A stretch of DNA of 53,215 nt from Bacteroidetes bacterium GWF2_43_63 (GCA_001769275.1 MEOQ01000017.1:1-53215); one strand, 5' to 3'. Shown: positions 32,323-42,070, counted from the stretch's first letter. The notes: a model not told the origin generated them from the letters alone. A program made the numbers and translations.

Positions 32323-35094
32323 TCACTTCACAATATCAAATTTCGAAACCAGCAGTCTTCCATCCTCTGTCAACACACGCACAACATACACACCGCTCTG
32401 CAACTCAATTCCGAATGACAATTGAAATGTATTTTCATTGAGTCCGGTTTGCTCAAAAACTTTGCGGCCGTCGAATGCGAAAATGGAGACACCTTCGATT
32501 ACAGCTCCTGGAGCGGAAATTACAATGTTATCACGACATGGATTCGGAAAAACAAGAATCTTATTCGCAATTTCTTCTTCAACAGAAGCGATGACCGAAA
32601 AGTTTTCACAAAATTCCGAAGTGCTTCCACTCACACTGGTAGCTGTTGCTGTCATCAACATTCCATCCGTAATGCCAGGACCATAGAACATCCAGTTACC
32701 CGTTGCATCGCACCAGGTGCGGCCCAGGAACGTCTGGCCCTCACCGTGATTTATTGTTGAATCAGGTAATGCAATGAATAATTCGATGATTGCATTTTCC
32801 GGCGATCCGGTATCCAGTGTGCCATACACCCAAACCATTCCATTCGATGCATTGTATGCTGCGTGCGAAATCACTGGAAAATTCATAAGCTCATTTGGCC
32901 CGGCATCCACATCCCCGGCATCATTCGCATTGGGCCCTTCTGGAAAAACATCAATTCCCATCAACGAATTTTCGTAAATGCTGTTTTCTGAAAGGGTGTT
33001 ATACAAAGTGGTATTGTCTTTTATTGCAAAACCGCATGAATCGTGGTATGCAATAACATTACCCAGCCCTTCGCCACCGATCTGATTGTACGAAGATCCG
33101 TTCCAGAGCACAACTCCAACGGTTCCGTTTCCTATGGCCGTTGTACTGTCGGCGCCCGGGCCAATGTAATTGCGTGTGACAATATTGCTGTCGGCATTTT
33201 CGAATAGAAGAATTCCGTAATGAGCATTGCCCGAAATCACATTCGCATCAATCGTATTCTGCGAACATTCCGAAATAACGCTGATGCCGTACAAATTAGG
33301 TCTGGCCTGCATTCCGGTAATGTCAGTTCCGATATAATTACCGATGATAGTATTGAAACTTGTACCCTGATCGGCAATTTCAATTCCGCCGAAACGATTT
33401 CCCGAAAAGATATTGCGTTCAGCTGGCGTTGTGCCGCCAATGATATTATACTTTGTTCCTCCGCCAATCAACAAGCCTGCATCGTTAGGCACCGTGTCGG
33501 TTCCGGCAGCATTAAGGCCCAGAATATTTCCGGTCATCGTGTTATAATAGGTTCCGGTTGTCACAATAAAAATTCCGTAACTGTAATTTCCGCTGAGTAC
33601 ATTGTTTTCAATCGGATTGTGGTTAGAGCCGCCATCCACGCAGATTCCGGTGGCATTGGGCAACGCGTTGTTTCCGGTGGCATCCACACCGATGTAATTT
33701 CCGACGACCGGATTGTAGCTGCAATTGCCGTAATACACCATGCCATATACACGGTTGCCCGACACTACATTGCGCTCTGCAGACGTGTAACCGCCCAACC
33801 GGTTGTGTTTTGCCACTGTGTTGAATTCAACGCCATTGCTCTGCAACAAAGTGTCACCGCCGATTTTGAAAGCATCGAGTCCGGTGGAATCGGGTCCGAA
33901 ATAATTATTGATTAAAACATTACTGTCGGCAGCCTCAATGTACACACCCATTTCGAGATTGCCGGAAATGATATTTCGTTCAGTTGCCAATGTCCCTCCG
34001 ATGGTATTTCTATTGGCATTACTGAGAATATTAATACCTGAATAATTATGCAGTGCAGTCATACCGGTGATATCGGGGCCGATGAAATTTCCTTTCACAA
34101 CATTGTTGCGCGTACCGGTTCCGTTCATGACAATGGCGGCGCCCCTATTACCGGAAATAATATTTCTGTGTTTGTAAGTTGAGCCGCCAATGGTCGTATT
34201 GCTTGCATACGAGAGAATAATACCGTTTTCATTCGGAATACTGTCGGTGCCATGCACATCAGTTCCGATGCGGTTCCCGAAGATCTGATTGCCTGTGCTC
34301 GGTAAGCCGTCGATGACAATACCTGCAGTGGAATTTCCTGAAATAAGATTGAATTCACCACTTATCAAACTTCCGATGGTATTCGAAAAAGCGTTCTGAA
34401 GGCCGATTCCGTAGCTATTTGGTATCGCAGTAATTCCGCTGCTGTCGGTGCCAATGCGATTATTTTTAATGATGTTATTACTTGATTCCGTAATGGCAAT
34501 GCCCGCCATGGTATTTCCGGAAATGACATTGTTGCTGATGGTATTTCCCGATGCACCGTTGGCAATTGCAACGCCATACATATTGGTCAGCGCAGCAGGA
34601 GCCGTAGCCGAATGATTGGTCCCAAGATAATTCTGAGTGACAATATTGCCTGTTGCCGTAGAATTATAAATCATGATGCCATATGAAAACCCCTGAATGA
34701 CGAATCCTTTTACGGCGTTGCCCGGCGATACCAGCAAGATAGGATAATCAAAGGTTCCGCTGCCTTTACGCAGCACAATTTCATACCCGTAAATATTTGT
34801 ATTACCCTGATTTGTTTGTTGCGAAGTCGCATCAATATTGATGTAGCCGGTGCTTATCATCGGGAGTGTCGAAATCAGCGTTATGGTAAACGTTCCGCTT
34901 CCTGCATCGTATCCCGGATCGGTGTTCGGAATGTCGAAATAAATATTGTCGGCACCTACGGCAGCATTGGCCGAAGTGATTGCTTCGCGCAATGAGCCGA
35001 CGCCACTATCGTTTGTATTGATAACGGTGTAATTAGCTGTCAGAGCGCGAAACGACAATGCTATAAAAAATGAAACAAGTAACATTCGGGGCAT
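32323..35094 (-). CDS. Secreted right-handed beta-helix protein, type A T9SS sorting domain (larger paralogue)
   Basis: A 923-residue paralogue of the neighbouring gene with the same order: signal peptide (about 1-20), NTNDSGVGSLREAITSAN, a long series of helix turns of the form ERNIISGN...GNYIGTD (about 110-720, several more turns than the neighbour), a beta-sandwich region, and a C-terminal sorting domain (KILVFPNPCRDNIVIS...GVYVVRV). The extra length lies in the repeat region, so the pair probably arose by duplication and then changed by gain or loss of turns. Ligand unknown. Long open frames on the opposite strand are caused by the repeat composition. Confidence 0.9.
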   Translation of the reverse strand: MPRMLLVSFFIALSFRALTANYTVINTNDSGVGSLREAITSANAAVGADNIYFDIPNTDPGYDAGSGTFTITLISTLPMISTGYINIDATSQQTNQGNTNIYGYEIVLRKGSGTFDYPILLVSPGNAVKGFVIQGFSYGIMIYNSTATGNIVTQNYLGTNHSATAPAALTNMYGVAIANGASGNTISNNVISGNTMAGIAITESSNNIIKNNRIGTDSSGITAIPNSYGIGLQNAFSNTIGSLISGEFNLISGNSTAGIVIDGLPSTGNQIFGNRIGTDVHGTDSIPNENGIILSYASNTTIGGSTYKHRNIISGNRGAAIVMNGTGTRNNVVKGNFIGPDITGMTALHNYSGINILSNANRNTIGGTLATERNIISGNLEMGVYIEAADSNVLINNYFGPDSTGLDAFKIGGDTLLQSNGVEFNTVAKHNRLGGYTSAERNVVSGNRVYGMVYYGNCSYNPVVGNYIGVDATGNNALPNATGICVDGGSNHNPIENNVLSGNYSYGIFIVTTGTYYNTMTGNILGLNAAGTDTVPNDAGLLIGGGTKYNIIGGTTPAERNIFSGNRFGGIEIADQGTSFNTIIGNYIGTDITGMQARPNLYGISVISECSQNTIDANVISGNAHYGILLFENADSNIVTRNYIGPGADSTTAIGNGTVGVVLWNGSSYNQIGGEGLGNVIAYHDSCGFAIKDNTTLYNTLSENSIYENSLMGIDVFPEGPNANDAGDVDAGPNELMNFPVISHAAYNASNGMVWVYGTLDTGSPENAIIELFIALPDSTINHGEGQTFLGRTWCDATGNWMFYGPGITDGMLMTATATSVSGSTSEFCENFSVIASVEEEIANKILVFPNPCRDNIVISAPGAVIEGVSIFAFDGRKVFEQTGLNENTFQLSFGIELQSGVYVVRVLTEDGRLLVSKFDIVK

Positions 35095-35179
35095 AATACT
35101 TTCAATTTGGGATGCAAGGTAAAAAATATTTATTTGATGTGCATTTGTAAATCAATAAATACGAACTGCATTTATAAAC

Positions 35180-35207
35180 AAAAAAAGCTGCCTTAATAAG
35201 ACAGCCC
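35180..35207 (-). terminator. Rho-independent terminator of the 35229-35774 gene
   Basis: On the minus strand GGCTGTC...GGCAGC forms a stem with one G-U pair and a seven-base loop, followed by seven T residues, about 25 bases after the stop codon. Confidence 0.75.
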
Positions 35208-35228
35208 CTATTTTTTCCGAGAATAGAA

Positions 35229-35774
35229 TCACTGCGTTCTGATCACCGTCGCATGGCCAATGACATAAACCGGGAGTTTTTTGACAGAGATTAAATGCTG
35301 GTCGGTTGTTTTTCTGAATAATTGATGATGCGCTGTAAATGATGCTGGATCGCAAGATATGGGCTTTTTGGTCGATGCATAAAGATTTGTTTCCATCATG
35401 GCCCAACCTTTTCGCGTATAATACTCAGCCACAAAGTCGCCGGAATTACAAAACAATCGTAATTCACCAATATTGGCGCCATCGCCTCCATCATAGTTTT
35501 CAGTCCTTATAAACAGTGGAAAATACAGTGTGTCTTTTTGATTCTCGAATTTCGAAATCCATCCCCATTGAGTGTCTGACAAACCGAAATCAATAAATGA
35601 ATTTTCGCCAAAAGCAAACCCTGTGTAAAACTTATTGGTTGGGGTCAACTGTACTGACTCCTTTGTTGGAGCTGAACGCAATTCCTGAAACACTTCGTCC
35701 TGCTCGCATGCTGTAATAAAAAATGAAAAAAATGCCAATATCAGCATTAATTTGAGTCTTGATTTTGTTTTCAT
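35229..35774 (-). CDS. Lipoprotein with WGW domain, unknown function
   Basis: I do not recognise a named family. A 181-residue lipoprotein: MKTKSRLKL leader, hydrophobic segment and lipobox ITAC (Cys23). The rest is one beta-rich domain found also in the C-terminal half of the gene at 36322-37335: F(I)DFGLSDTQWGWI, FPLFI, NIGELRLF, a Y/F-x-E-Y strand, NLYAS and the final PVYVIGHATV. The start at 35774 is chosen because MKTK starts the signal peptide and both paralogues share the ATGCCATGAAAACAAAA context. It is anchored to a membrane and likely faces the periplasm or the cell surface. Confidence 0.7.
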   Translation of the reverse strand: MKTKSRLKLMLILAFFSFFITACEQDEVFQELRSAPTKESVQLTPTNKFYTGFAFGENSFIDFGLSDTQWGWISKFENQKDTLYFPLFIRTENYDGGDGANIGELRLFCNSGDFVAEYYTRKGWAMMETNLYASTKKPISCDPASFTAHHQLFRKTTDQHLISVKKLPVYVIGHATVIRTQ

Positions 35775-35963
35775 GGCATCCAATTTTAAACACATAATAT
35801 ACAATTCTGGATGTTTATTTACAAGCAAAACAAATTAAATAACATATGAATTGTTTATGAGTGAGACGGCGCTCCGCATCAGGCTTTGGCCTCGACGAAG
35901 CAGGTTAAATTTTCCTGGAAAATCAGTTGAAAAATACTGCGGAAATTTGCCTCATTCGTGGAC

Positions 35964-36000
35964 AAAAAAAGAAAACTCCCGGATCCTCTGTCTGGGAGCT
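35964..36000 (-). terminator. Terminator-like hairpin after small ORF (minus strand)
   Basis: AGCTCCC pairs with GGGAGTT across a loop of about 13 bases, then TTTTC and seven T residues follow on the minus strand. It lies 18 bases after the stop of the 38-residue open frame. Confidence 0.55.
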
Positions 36001-36017
36001 TTCCGCTTCATGCTGTT

Positions 36018-36134
36018 TCATCTACAGCCGCCTTCAACAATCTCATCGTTGAACCGGCAGCATTGAGCAGGTGACTGCATGAGCAAATATCTATCAATAT
36101 CATCAATCAAAAGCACTTCGAAAATCATACTCAT
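36018..36134 (-). CDS. Possible 38-residue cysteine-containing peptide
   Basis: Not a recognised family. The frame from ATG 36134 to TGA 36018 encodes MSMIFEVLLIDDIDRYLLMQ and then a polar tail with three cysteines (CC and GGC near the end, closing GGCR). A terminator-like hairpin follows 18 bases after the stop, and it lies in a 547-base stretch between two paralogous lipoprotein genes that has no other gene. It could be a leader-core type peptide or chance; there is no signal peptide, and no promoter box was found. Confidence 0.25.
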   Translation of the reverse strand: MSMIFEVLLIDDIDRYLLMQSPAQCCRFNDEIVEGGCR

Positions 36135-36264
36135 TCGATTGCGAGGGTGATGTACTTAAATTTACGATAGATTAAGTGCCTCATGCAAATTAAATATGCA
36201 TAAATTATTTCAGAAAAATACTAACACCTGAGTTTAACAGATTTTCAAGCCATTAAAAGAAGAA

Positions 36265-36290
36265 AACTCCCGGAAATTACCGGGAGTTCT
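36265..36290 (-). terminator. Strong bidirectional terminator hairpin after 36322-37335
   Basis: AACTCCCGG and CCGGGAGTT make a perfect nine-base stem with a six-base loop, A-rich on one side and T-rich on the other. It is 32 bases after the stop of the minus-strand gene. Confidence 0.85.
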
Positions 36291-36321
36291 TTTCAATGAA
36301 TACTAAACCATCAGAAAGCAA

Positions 36322-37335
36322 TTATTGCCGCACCGCTTGCTTTGAACAAACCACGGCATGAGCAATAACATAAACAGGAGGTCCGCCATTAAGTTCGATA
36401 AAGTATGCGTCTGATTTTGGGTCAGGATCTGAATTGGAATGTCCGAATAGCCCCGGAGAAATGGTTGTTGGAAAAGCCGAAGAAGCATATACATGAGTTT
36501 CGCTGAGAGAATACCCGCCGAAAGTTTCGAATTCAACTTTCAAACCACTGCCATTGTAACTGTATGTCACAGTCCCAACATGAAGGCCGTTGTTGATGTT
36601 GTTTTGTCCTGCACCTGCATACAATGGAGTTTCGAAAGTTCCACCTGTACTCAGCGTATATATCCATCCCCATCGGCTGCTTGTTAGGCCGGCATCAATA
36701 AAAGTGAGTGGGCCGTAACCGAAAGCAGTTTCGCAGGGACCAGCAGAATAGTAGTCGTCTTCACACATGAATTGCACTAAGAAATACATAGCCCAGCTGC
36801 CTTGCTCGTTCATCTGGCTGCCGTTTCCCCATGCAGTTTCTGTTTGTACCGCACCGCCGCTTCCGGTTTTATACAACGAAGCATGGGCTGCCAAATAAAG
36901 TACAGACGAGCACATATTATCATAGCCGCCAAAAGCGCTCAGGGGAATAGTGAATGTGTACGAAGTTGATCCATTCAGACCGCTGGCTTTATAAGGAAAT
37001 TGACCAATTTTTGGATTTCCGGAATTGGTTTGGGGCATCAGGCTCAGGTCTGGTCCTACCCAGAGATGTACTTCGCTGAGGAACCAGTCGTTCATCGTGT
37101 TGTACGAAACATATAGATTGGTGTTGTCAAATGATACTGACACTTTTCCGGCTATCATGTTTTGACCTGCAATCAGGTCGACGCTGCTGATTGCGCCTTC
37201 TGTAACCTGAATTGTATTAATCTGGGATTTTGTGTTTTGCGGGATCATTTCAGCAGCATCCTTTTCACAGGAACTGAAAATGAATCCAGTTGCAAAAATC
37301 AACAATAGAATCGGGAATTTTATTTTTGTTTTCAT
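36322..37335 (-). CDS. Two-domain lipoprotein containing WGW domain, unknown function
   Basis: A 337-residue lipoprotein with lipobox FSSC after a signal peptide beginning MKTKIKFP. Its N-terminal domain (about 40-170) has a beta-sandwich look (NTNLYVSYNTMNDWFLSEVHLWVG; YTFTIPLSAFGGYDN) of the sort seen in many Bacteroidota surface proteins. The C-terminal domain (about 190-337) is the paralogue of the neighbouring protein: FIDAGLTSSRWGWIYTL, FETPLYAGAGQNNI, VEFETFGGYSLSETHVYAS, and PVYVIAHAVVC. I cannot name a function. The MKTK start at 37335 is chosen over 37386 for its signal peptide. It is closed by a strong terminator. The two genes were probably duplicated from one another. Confidence 0.7.
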   Translation of the reverse strand: MKTKIKFPILLLIFATGFIFSSCEKDAAEMIPQNTKSQINTIQVTEGAISSVDLIAGQNMIAGKVSVSFDNTNLYVSYNTMNDWFLSEVHLWVGPDLSLMPQTNSGNPKIGQFPYKASGLNGSTSYTFTIPLSAFGGYDNMCSSVLYLAAHASLYKTGSGGAVQTETAWGNGSQMNEQGSWAMYFLVQFMCEDDYYSAGPCETAFGYGPLTFIDAGLTSSRWGWIYTLSTGGTFETPLYAGAGQNNINNGLHVGTVTYSYNGSGLKVEFETFGGYSLSETHVYASSAFPTTISPGLFGHSNSDPDPKSDAYFIELNGGPPVYVIAHAVVCSKQAVRQ

Positions 37336-37552
37336 GGCATTTTGATTAGTGGGATAAAAGTACCGCCATGACTCCCTTGATTGCAAACCAACATGATATA
37401 AATCACATCACTTTTCAAACAAAAGGAGTAAGTTAACAGATGAATTAATTTACCTGAATGATTTGGGAATGTTGCCACAAGGACACGAAGACACGAGAAA
37501 ATATTGATTTCCTGGCGCCTTTGTTACAGTTTTTCAGAAAGCGACAATGCAC

Positions 37553-38518
37553 CTAATTACCACATTTATCCGTGCTCCAGCACTTCTCAAAGCGCGTAAT
37601 AACAATGCCGATTTCCCAGGCGTTTTTGTATTTGCTTTCGAAATCCAGAAATTTCATTGGCATATCATAGCTGATTGTTCCGTCAAGGGTAAAGGTCTTC
37701 TTGCCGCGACCATAAAAACGCAAACCTGCCGACCATGTGAGATGATTGCTGGATCGATAATGCAAGCCCAGACGGGCGCGGTCCCAATAGGCATAGTGCA
37801 CAATTGGGAAAAAAATCGCATAGGTTCCGATTGCGAAATCACTGGTGCCATTGTACCGGTACAAACCATTCACTACGAAATTGACCTGCTCGATTTTTTT
37901 GATCAGAAAGCCTGCGTGGGCCTGAATTTCACGTCCTGGCAACACCGCAGTGTCAGCCCAGTCACTCAGAATATTATAAGCGGCAATGCCAATCTGGTTT
38001 TTGAAAATCTGGTCTTCCTGCCAGCAATATATTGAACCGCTACCCCACAATAGACCAGCATTTATGTCAAATTTTTTCTCCGCTTCGCTTCGCATATACC
38101 CTGGCTGAATGCCGAAGCCAAATGTGCTTTTTTTGAATGCATGCCGATAGGAAAATGAAAAGTAATCGGCAATGTATTCCGCACCGGCGCTGTCGCTGCG
38201 TCGGCGGTCATCCATAACGCCAAATCCAAAAGTGTTACCTGTCGCCTCGTCCATTACAAGTCCGTAGCCGCCGCTTTTTTTAATTATTTCCTTGCGAAAG
38301 TCGGCCGACAGTGTATTCCACTGCAGTGTGCCTCCTTCGTTGAATGTCTGGCTCCGGTGATTTTCCATCAATCGCCATTTTCCGGTCATAACGCCTGTCA
38401 ATGCCGGATTCAGTCGCAACTCCGGCGACCAGAATATTCCATGCGGTTGCTGGCCAAAGCTGCGAAAGCTCATTGCCGTAATAAACAGAAGTAAAATAAT
38501 TGCAGATTTATTCTTCAT
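37553..38518 (-). CDS. PorP/SprF-like outer-membrane protein of the T9SS
   Basis: A 321-residue predicted outer-membrane beta-barrel. The signal peptide (about 1-22, ending FRSFGQ) is followed by the family hallmark FWSPELRLNPALTG, then repeated amphipathic strands such as YFSFSYRHAFKKSTFGFGIQ, LGLHYRSSNHLTWSAGLRF, and a C-terminal WEIGIVITRF. PorP/SprF proteins work with the T9SS and with type B sorted proteins, giving surface attachment; a type B protein lies at 10500-12830. The start at 38518 is chosen for the signal peptide and overlaps the AddB-like gene upstream by 11 bases, so it is the last gene of a four-gene operon. Confidence 0.8.
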   Translation of the reverse strand: MKNKSAIILLLFITAMSFRSFGQQPHGIFWSPELRLNPALTGVMTGKWRLMENHRSQTFNEGGTLQWNTLSADFRKEIIKKSGGYGLVMDEATGNTFGFGVMDDRRRSDSAGAEYIADYFSFSYRHAFKKSTFGFGIQPGYMRSEAEKKFDINAGLLWGSGSIYCWQEDQIFKNQIGIAAYNILSDWADTAVLPGREIQAHAGFLIKKIEQVNFVVNGLYRYNGTSDFAIGTYAIFFPIVHYAYWDRARLGLHYRSSNHLTWSAGLRFYGRGKKTFTLDGTISYDMPMKFLDFESKYKNAWEIGIVITRFEKCWSTDKCGN

Positions 38519-41333
38519 CTTCAGAAATTCCAAAAGTGTTTGCATAACAAATAACGCCATTGTAGGGACAATATTGGCAGGCTTTGGTGGAAGGTGTTGC
38601 AGAAAATGTCTGCCCGGGATCATAGATCTGTTCAACTAATTCTGTAATGGCTTCGCCAAAACCAGTCAGCTGCTCCTTAGTCAATACAAGTGATTCCTTT
38701 GATTTATTTTTCAACAGATCTGGTTTGTAACCGGTATTATTCAGCACAGGATAAACGCCACCGGTAATCGCAGTCACGTTTTCCTGAGAGGCGTATAGCC
38801 AGGAATAAAACATTACCTGCAACATATTCCGGTTTTCAGGGTCTGTGATTTGTGCAGGAATATCAGCGTCGGGAGAAATATCGAAAACAAACTCTGTCCT
38901 TTTGTGCGTTGTTTTAAAATCCATCACGCGCATAACGCCATTACAAAATTCAACACGGTCGGCAATGCCTTTCAGTGCAACTTTTCGTCCATCATGCAAC
39001 GAAATCACAGGTTTTAGTTCAGCTTCAACCGCTTTGACATAATAATCTGCCGGGACCGAATCCTTCATCCTCTGCAGCCAATGAACAAGCGATTCCAATA
39101 AAATTTCTTTCACCAGATAATTATAACCGCTGGATAAATGAGCAATCTTTTCGTGTTCAAATGCTGCCTCCAGATGCGTTTCCGCAGCAGCTGCCATCGT
39201 TTCAAAATCTTGCTTCACCAGCACTTTGCCAAGAAAAGGGATGGTCAGCTTTTCAATGGCATCGTGAAACACGCTTCCCATGGTGTTTATGGCAATATCG
39301 CCGCTTTCATCCTCCCATTTTTCAATTTTATAAATACCTTCCAGTAAAAAGCGATATGGACATGCGATGAAATTATAGAATTTCGTGAACGACAATCCTG
39401 TATTGGCAATACTTTCGAGCATCACATTGATTTTCTCGCGATCAACCATTTCGAAGGGGCTGACTGCGCTTTTATCATATTTGATTCCCAAAACTCTGCG
39501 ATTAGCTGTAATTGTCGAAAATGCCGGAAGCAACTCATGTTCGATTTGTGCCAGAAAACGACTAGGCTCCTTGCCATAAACCGGATCGCTTTCGGTATTG
39601 TAAATAAGCGTTATCTCACTCGCACGCTGCATCAGTCGCCAGAAATGATAAGCATACACCGCGTCGCGCTCATATTGCAGCGGCAGCTTGAGTTCACGTC
39701 TTACGTCATTCGGAAGAAATGAATCGCCTTGTCCACCGGCAGGCAGAAATCCTTCGTTAGCACCCAGAATAATCACGTTTTTAAAATCAAGCGATCTTGT
39801 TTCAAGCATTCCGAGAATCTGAATTCCTTTTAAAGGTTCACCTTTGAGGGGAATCTTGGCTATCTGCAGATGACGACGAATAAAATAAACAACGGAACCG
39901 ATGGTGATATCTGAGACATCGCCGTAGCTTGTCAAAGTATTGTGCAAGGCCTTTAATGCCGAATGAACCAGCCATGCAGCCTCATGCTCCAGATCGACCT
40001 CGCGGCACTTTTCAAATAACTCGCCGGTAAGTTTTATCAGCCTTGTAAGCACCTCTTCCCATCCAGCACATGGAGAAACCAGACCAGGGATAATCGCATC
40101 AAAGCGTTTCAGAAAAAGCGTGTCTTCCTTGTCACTCTCGCACCAGCGGAAGTACCGAAGTCTGCCTGAGCTGATGTCGTCAACAACCTGAATAAAATCA
40201 CTCCGCTGTTTGTCATCCGGCAACAGCCTCAGCAAAGGGTTTGAAACAAGTGCAAGCAAAGACTCATAGCGATAGGTCCGCGTGGCGCCACTATCATTCA
40301 ATGTGCCGGCTAACAGCTCAAGCTGAGCATTGACAATTTGTCCAAGCAACGTATTCCGCAGCGGATATCCGCCAGAAATATTGACACGATCGGCCCAATC
40401 TTCGGGAAGACTGCTCAGCAGAGGCATCATAAGTCCTTCATCGGCCAGGACCAGCACTGTGTCGGTGAGTTGATCCTTATAAGTGGTTTCAAGCAGAGTG
40501 AGTGCTGTCTGTACTTGTGTGTAACCAAGCGGGGCGCCAATAATGTCAATATTCTTTTTAGAGCTTTCAAAGAAACGCGGAATTTCGCCAAACGATTTCG
40601 GCCATGCATTTCTGTTAAATCGCATGAAGTGCCCGGCTTCGTGATTGGCATTATCGAGATACCAGCTGTCGGCATCCCAGATCAGCTGCGCTTGTTCGCT
40701 AACGATCAGTTTGTTTATGTGGGCTTCGAGCGATGGAGTCACTGCATTTAAGCCGGCAAAAACAATTGTAGAAAATTCGGGGAAAGCTTCTTTCTGAGAT
40801 AAAACACGTGAAGCCATTCCCTGATAGCACATGCCCATTTCCCGGCATTTTTCAGAAAAAAGATGGTACATCGGATTGAGCAATTGATAGAAACTCAGGT
40901 ACTTTTTCTGAAGTTCTGTTTCGGCTTCACCCGGCATCCAATTTTCAATTTCACGCACCCGCATCAGATAGGTAAACACTTCGACGGGATCGAGCAGATA
41001 GTCATCGACATCGTTGAAATCAGCCAGCAGTGTTTTGCCTGTGGGCAGGAATTCATCAATCGGGAACGCGCCCGGGCCGGCATGTTTCTTATAAACCGTA
41101 TATAGCAGAGTCAGCATGGTGGTTTCATCCATTTTGCGCATGCCGCTCTGATAATAGATGTACTCTTCGATGCTGAAAATCTGCGGGAGCAGTATGGTTT
41201 TACCGGCAGCCAATGCCAGTGCTTTTTTCAGGAACAGGCCACCGCGTCTTCCGGGCACAACCACAGCTACAGAGCGAAGATCAGTTCCGCAGGTCTCAAC
41301 AATTTTTTTCGCAGTTTCTTGAATAAAATTCAT
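38508..41333 (-). CDS. AddB-like PD-(D/E)XK nuclease
   Basis: A 941-residue cytoplasmic protein related to AddB/RexB, the subunit of the ATP-dependent helicase-nuclease that processes double-strand breaks. Its N-terminus has a Walker-A-like VVPGRRGGLFLKKAL motif that does not match a standard P-loop, as is usual in inactive AddB helicase domains. The nuclease motif is VMDFKTTHKR (about residue 803). The iron-sulfur staple can be read as C at about 658 (FIACPYRF) and C919, C922 and C928 (CQYCPYNGVIC). It is the third gene in an overlapping operon with a sugar nucleotidyltransferase upstream and a PorP/SprF-like gene downstream, a set that has no obvious functional link. Confidence 0.88.
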   Translation of the reverse strand: MNFIQETAKKIVETCGTDLRSVAVVVPGRRGGLFLKKALALAAGKTILLPQIFSIEEYIYYQSGMRKMDETTMLTLLYTVYKKHAGPGAFPIDEFLPTGKTLLADFNDVDDYLLDPVEVFTYLMRVREIENWMPGEAETELQKKYLSFYQLLNPMYHLFSEKCREMGMCYQGMASRVLSQKEAFPEFSTIVFAGLNAVTPSLEAHINKLIVSEQAQLIWDADSWYLDNANHEAGHFMRFNRNAWPKSFGEIPRFFESSKKNIDIIGAPLGYTQVQTALTLLETTYKDQLTDTVLVLADEGLMMPLLSSLPEDWADRVNISGGYPLRNTLLGQIVNAQLELLAGTLNDSGATRTYRYESLLALVSNPLLRLLPDDKQRSDFIQVVDDISSGRLRYFRWCESDKEDTLFLKRFDAIIPGLVSPCAGWEEVLTRLIKLTGELFEKCREVDLEHEAAWLVHSALKALHNTLTSYGDVSDITIGSVVYFIRRHLQIAKIPLKGEPLKGIQILGMLETRSLDFKNVIILGANEGFLPAGGQGDSFLPNDVRRELKLPLQYERDAVYAYHFWRLMQRASEITLIYNTESDPVYGKEPSRFLAQIEHELLPAFSTITANRRVLGIKYDKSAVSPFEMVDREKINVMLESIANTGLSFTKFYNFIACPYRFLLEGIYKIEKWEDESGDIAINTMGSVFHDAIEKLTIPFLGKVLVKQDFETMAAAAETHLEAAFEHEKIAHLSSGYNYLVKEILLESLVHWLQRMKDSVPADYYVKAVEAELKPVISLHDGRKVALKGIADRVEFCNGVMRVMDFKTTHKRTEFVFDISPDADIPAQITDPENRNMLQVMFYSWLYASQENVTAITGGVYPVLNNTGYKPDLLKNKSKESLVLTKEQLTGFGEAITELVEQIYDPGQTFSATPSTKACQYCPYNGVICYANTFGISEDEE

Positions 41334-42070
41334 TATGCAAATTCATTATAATAAGTATGTACGAATTGTTCGGCTTTTTGCAACAATTCAGGTTTGCCCA
41401 CATCAAGCCAGTCATGAGGAGTGTCGTACTTTTGGATTTTTACTTCAGCTGCCAGTGAAAGACAAGCCGGTACAAAGCCAAAAACGCCACTTTCCTTCAA
41501 CATTAGAGGAAACGTAGAAGCAACCATTGAAATTCCTGAGAAAGCAAAACGATTCACTTGTCCGGAAAAATCATTCACCTTGATATGTTCTCCGGTGGTT
41601 TCATTCACCCAACCGCACAAAAGGCCGGCATCTGAAAACTCGAGTTTTCTTGCAGTGTTGCGGTCTTTTGCGGCAAGCATGGCCGGAACTGCGGCTTTCA
41701 AAAAGGTATTCTCAAACTGTTTAAAATCCAGATTGCTCAGAATATCCACATTGTGAATCAGAATGGGTTCATCGCCTTGCAACAACGACGCAGCTTTCTT
41801 AAGGCCTCCCCCGGTATCGAGCAATAGGTCCGATTCATCTGAGACTATTAAATTCAGTCCTTTAAACGGATGGCTGTTTAAAAAGCCAACGACCTGCTCT
41901 GACAAATGATGAACGTTGATCACAACGTCACGGATTCCGCTTGCGGTCATTTTCAGCAGCAGCCATTCCAGCAGCGGTTTCCCACCGACTTCTACCATTG
42001 CTTTTGGGACAGTGTCGGTGATTGGCCGCAGACGCGTTCCTTTCCCAGCGGCAAAAATCATGGCCTTCAT
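41333..42070 (-). CDS. Sugar-1-phosphate nucleotidyltransferase (MurU-like)
   Basis: A 245-residue enzyme that transfers a nucleotide to a sugar 1-phosphate. The signature MKAMIFAAGKGTRLRPIT (pyrophosphorylase loop), VPKAMVEVGGKPLLEW, LLLDTGGGLKKA, ILIHNVDIL (metal-binding D) and the C-terminal HDWLDVGKPE all fit the nucleotidyltransferase family. It lacks an acyltransferase domain, so it is the single-domain form; the substrate may be MurNAc-, mannose- or another sugar phosphate, and MurU is the closest guess. It overlaps the secreted TIM-barrel-like gene by four bases and the AddB-like gene by one base. Confidence 0.88.
   Translation of the reverse strand: MKAMIFAAGKGTRLRPITDTVPKAMVEVGGKPLLEWLLLKMTASGIRDVVINVHHLSEQVVGFLNSHPFKGLNLIVSDESDLLLDTGGGLKKAASLLQGDEPILIHNVDILSNLDFKQFENTFLKAAVPAMLAAKDRNTARKLEFSDAGLLCGWVNETTGEHIKVNDFSGQVNRFAFSGISMVASTFPLMLKESGVFGFVPACLSLAAEVKIQKYDTPHDWLDVGKPELLQKAEQFVHTYYNEFA

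Noticed and set aside
33220-33915. 231-residue plus-strand open frame
   Set aside because: Antisense shadow of the repeat region of the beta-helix gene; no domain or start context.
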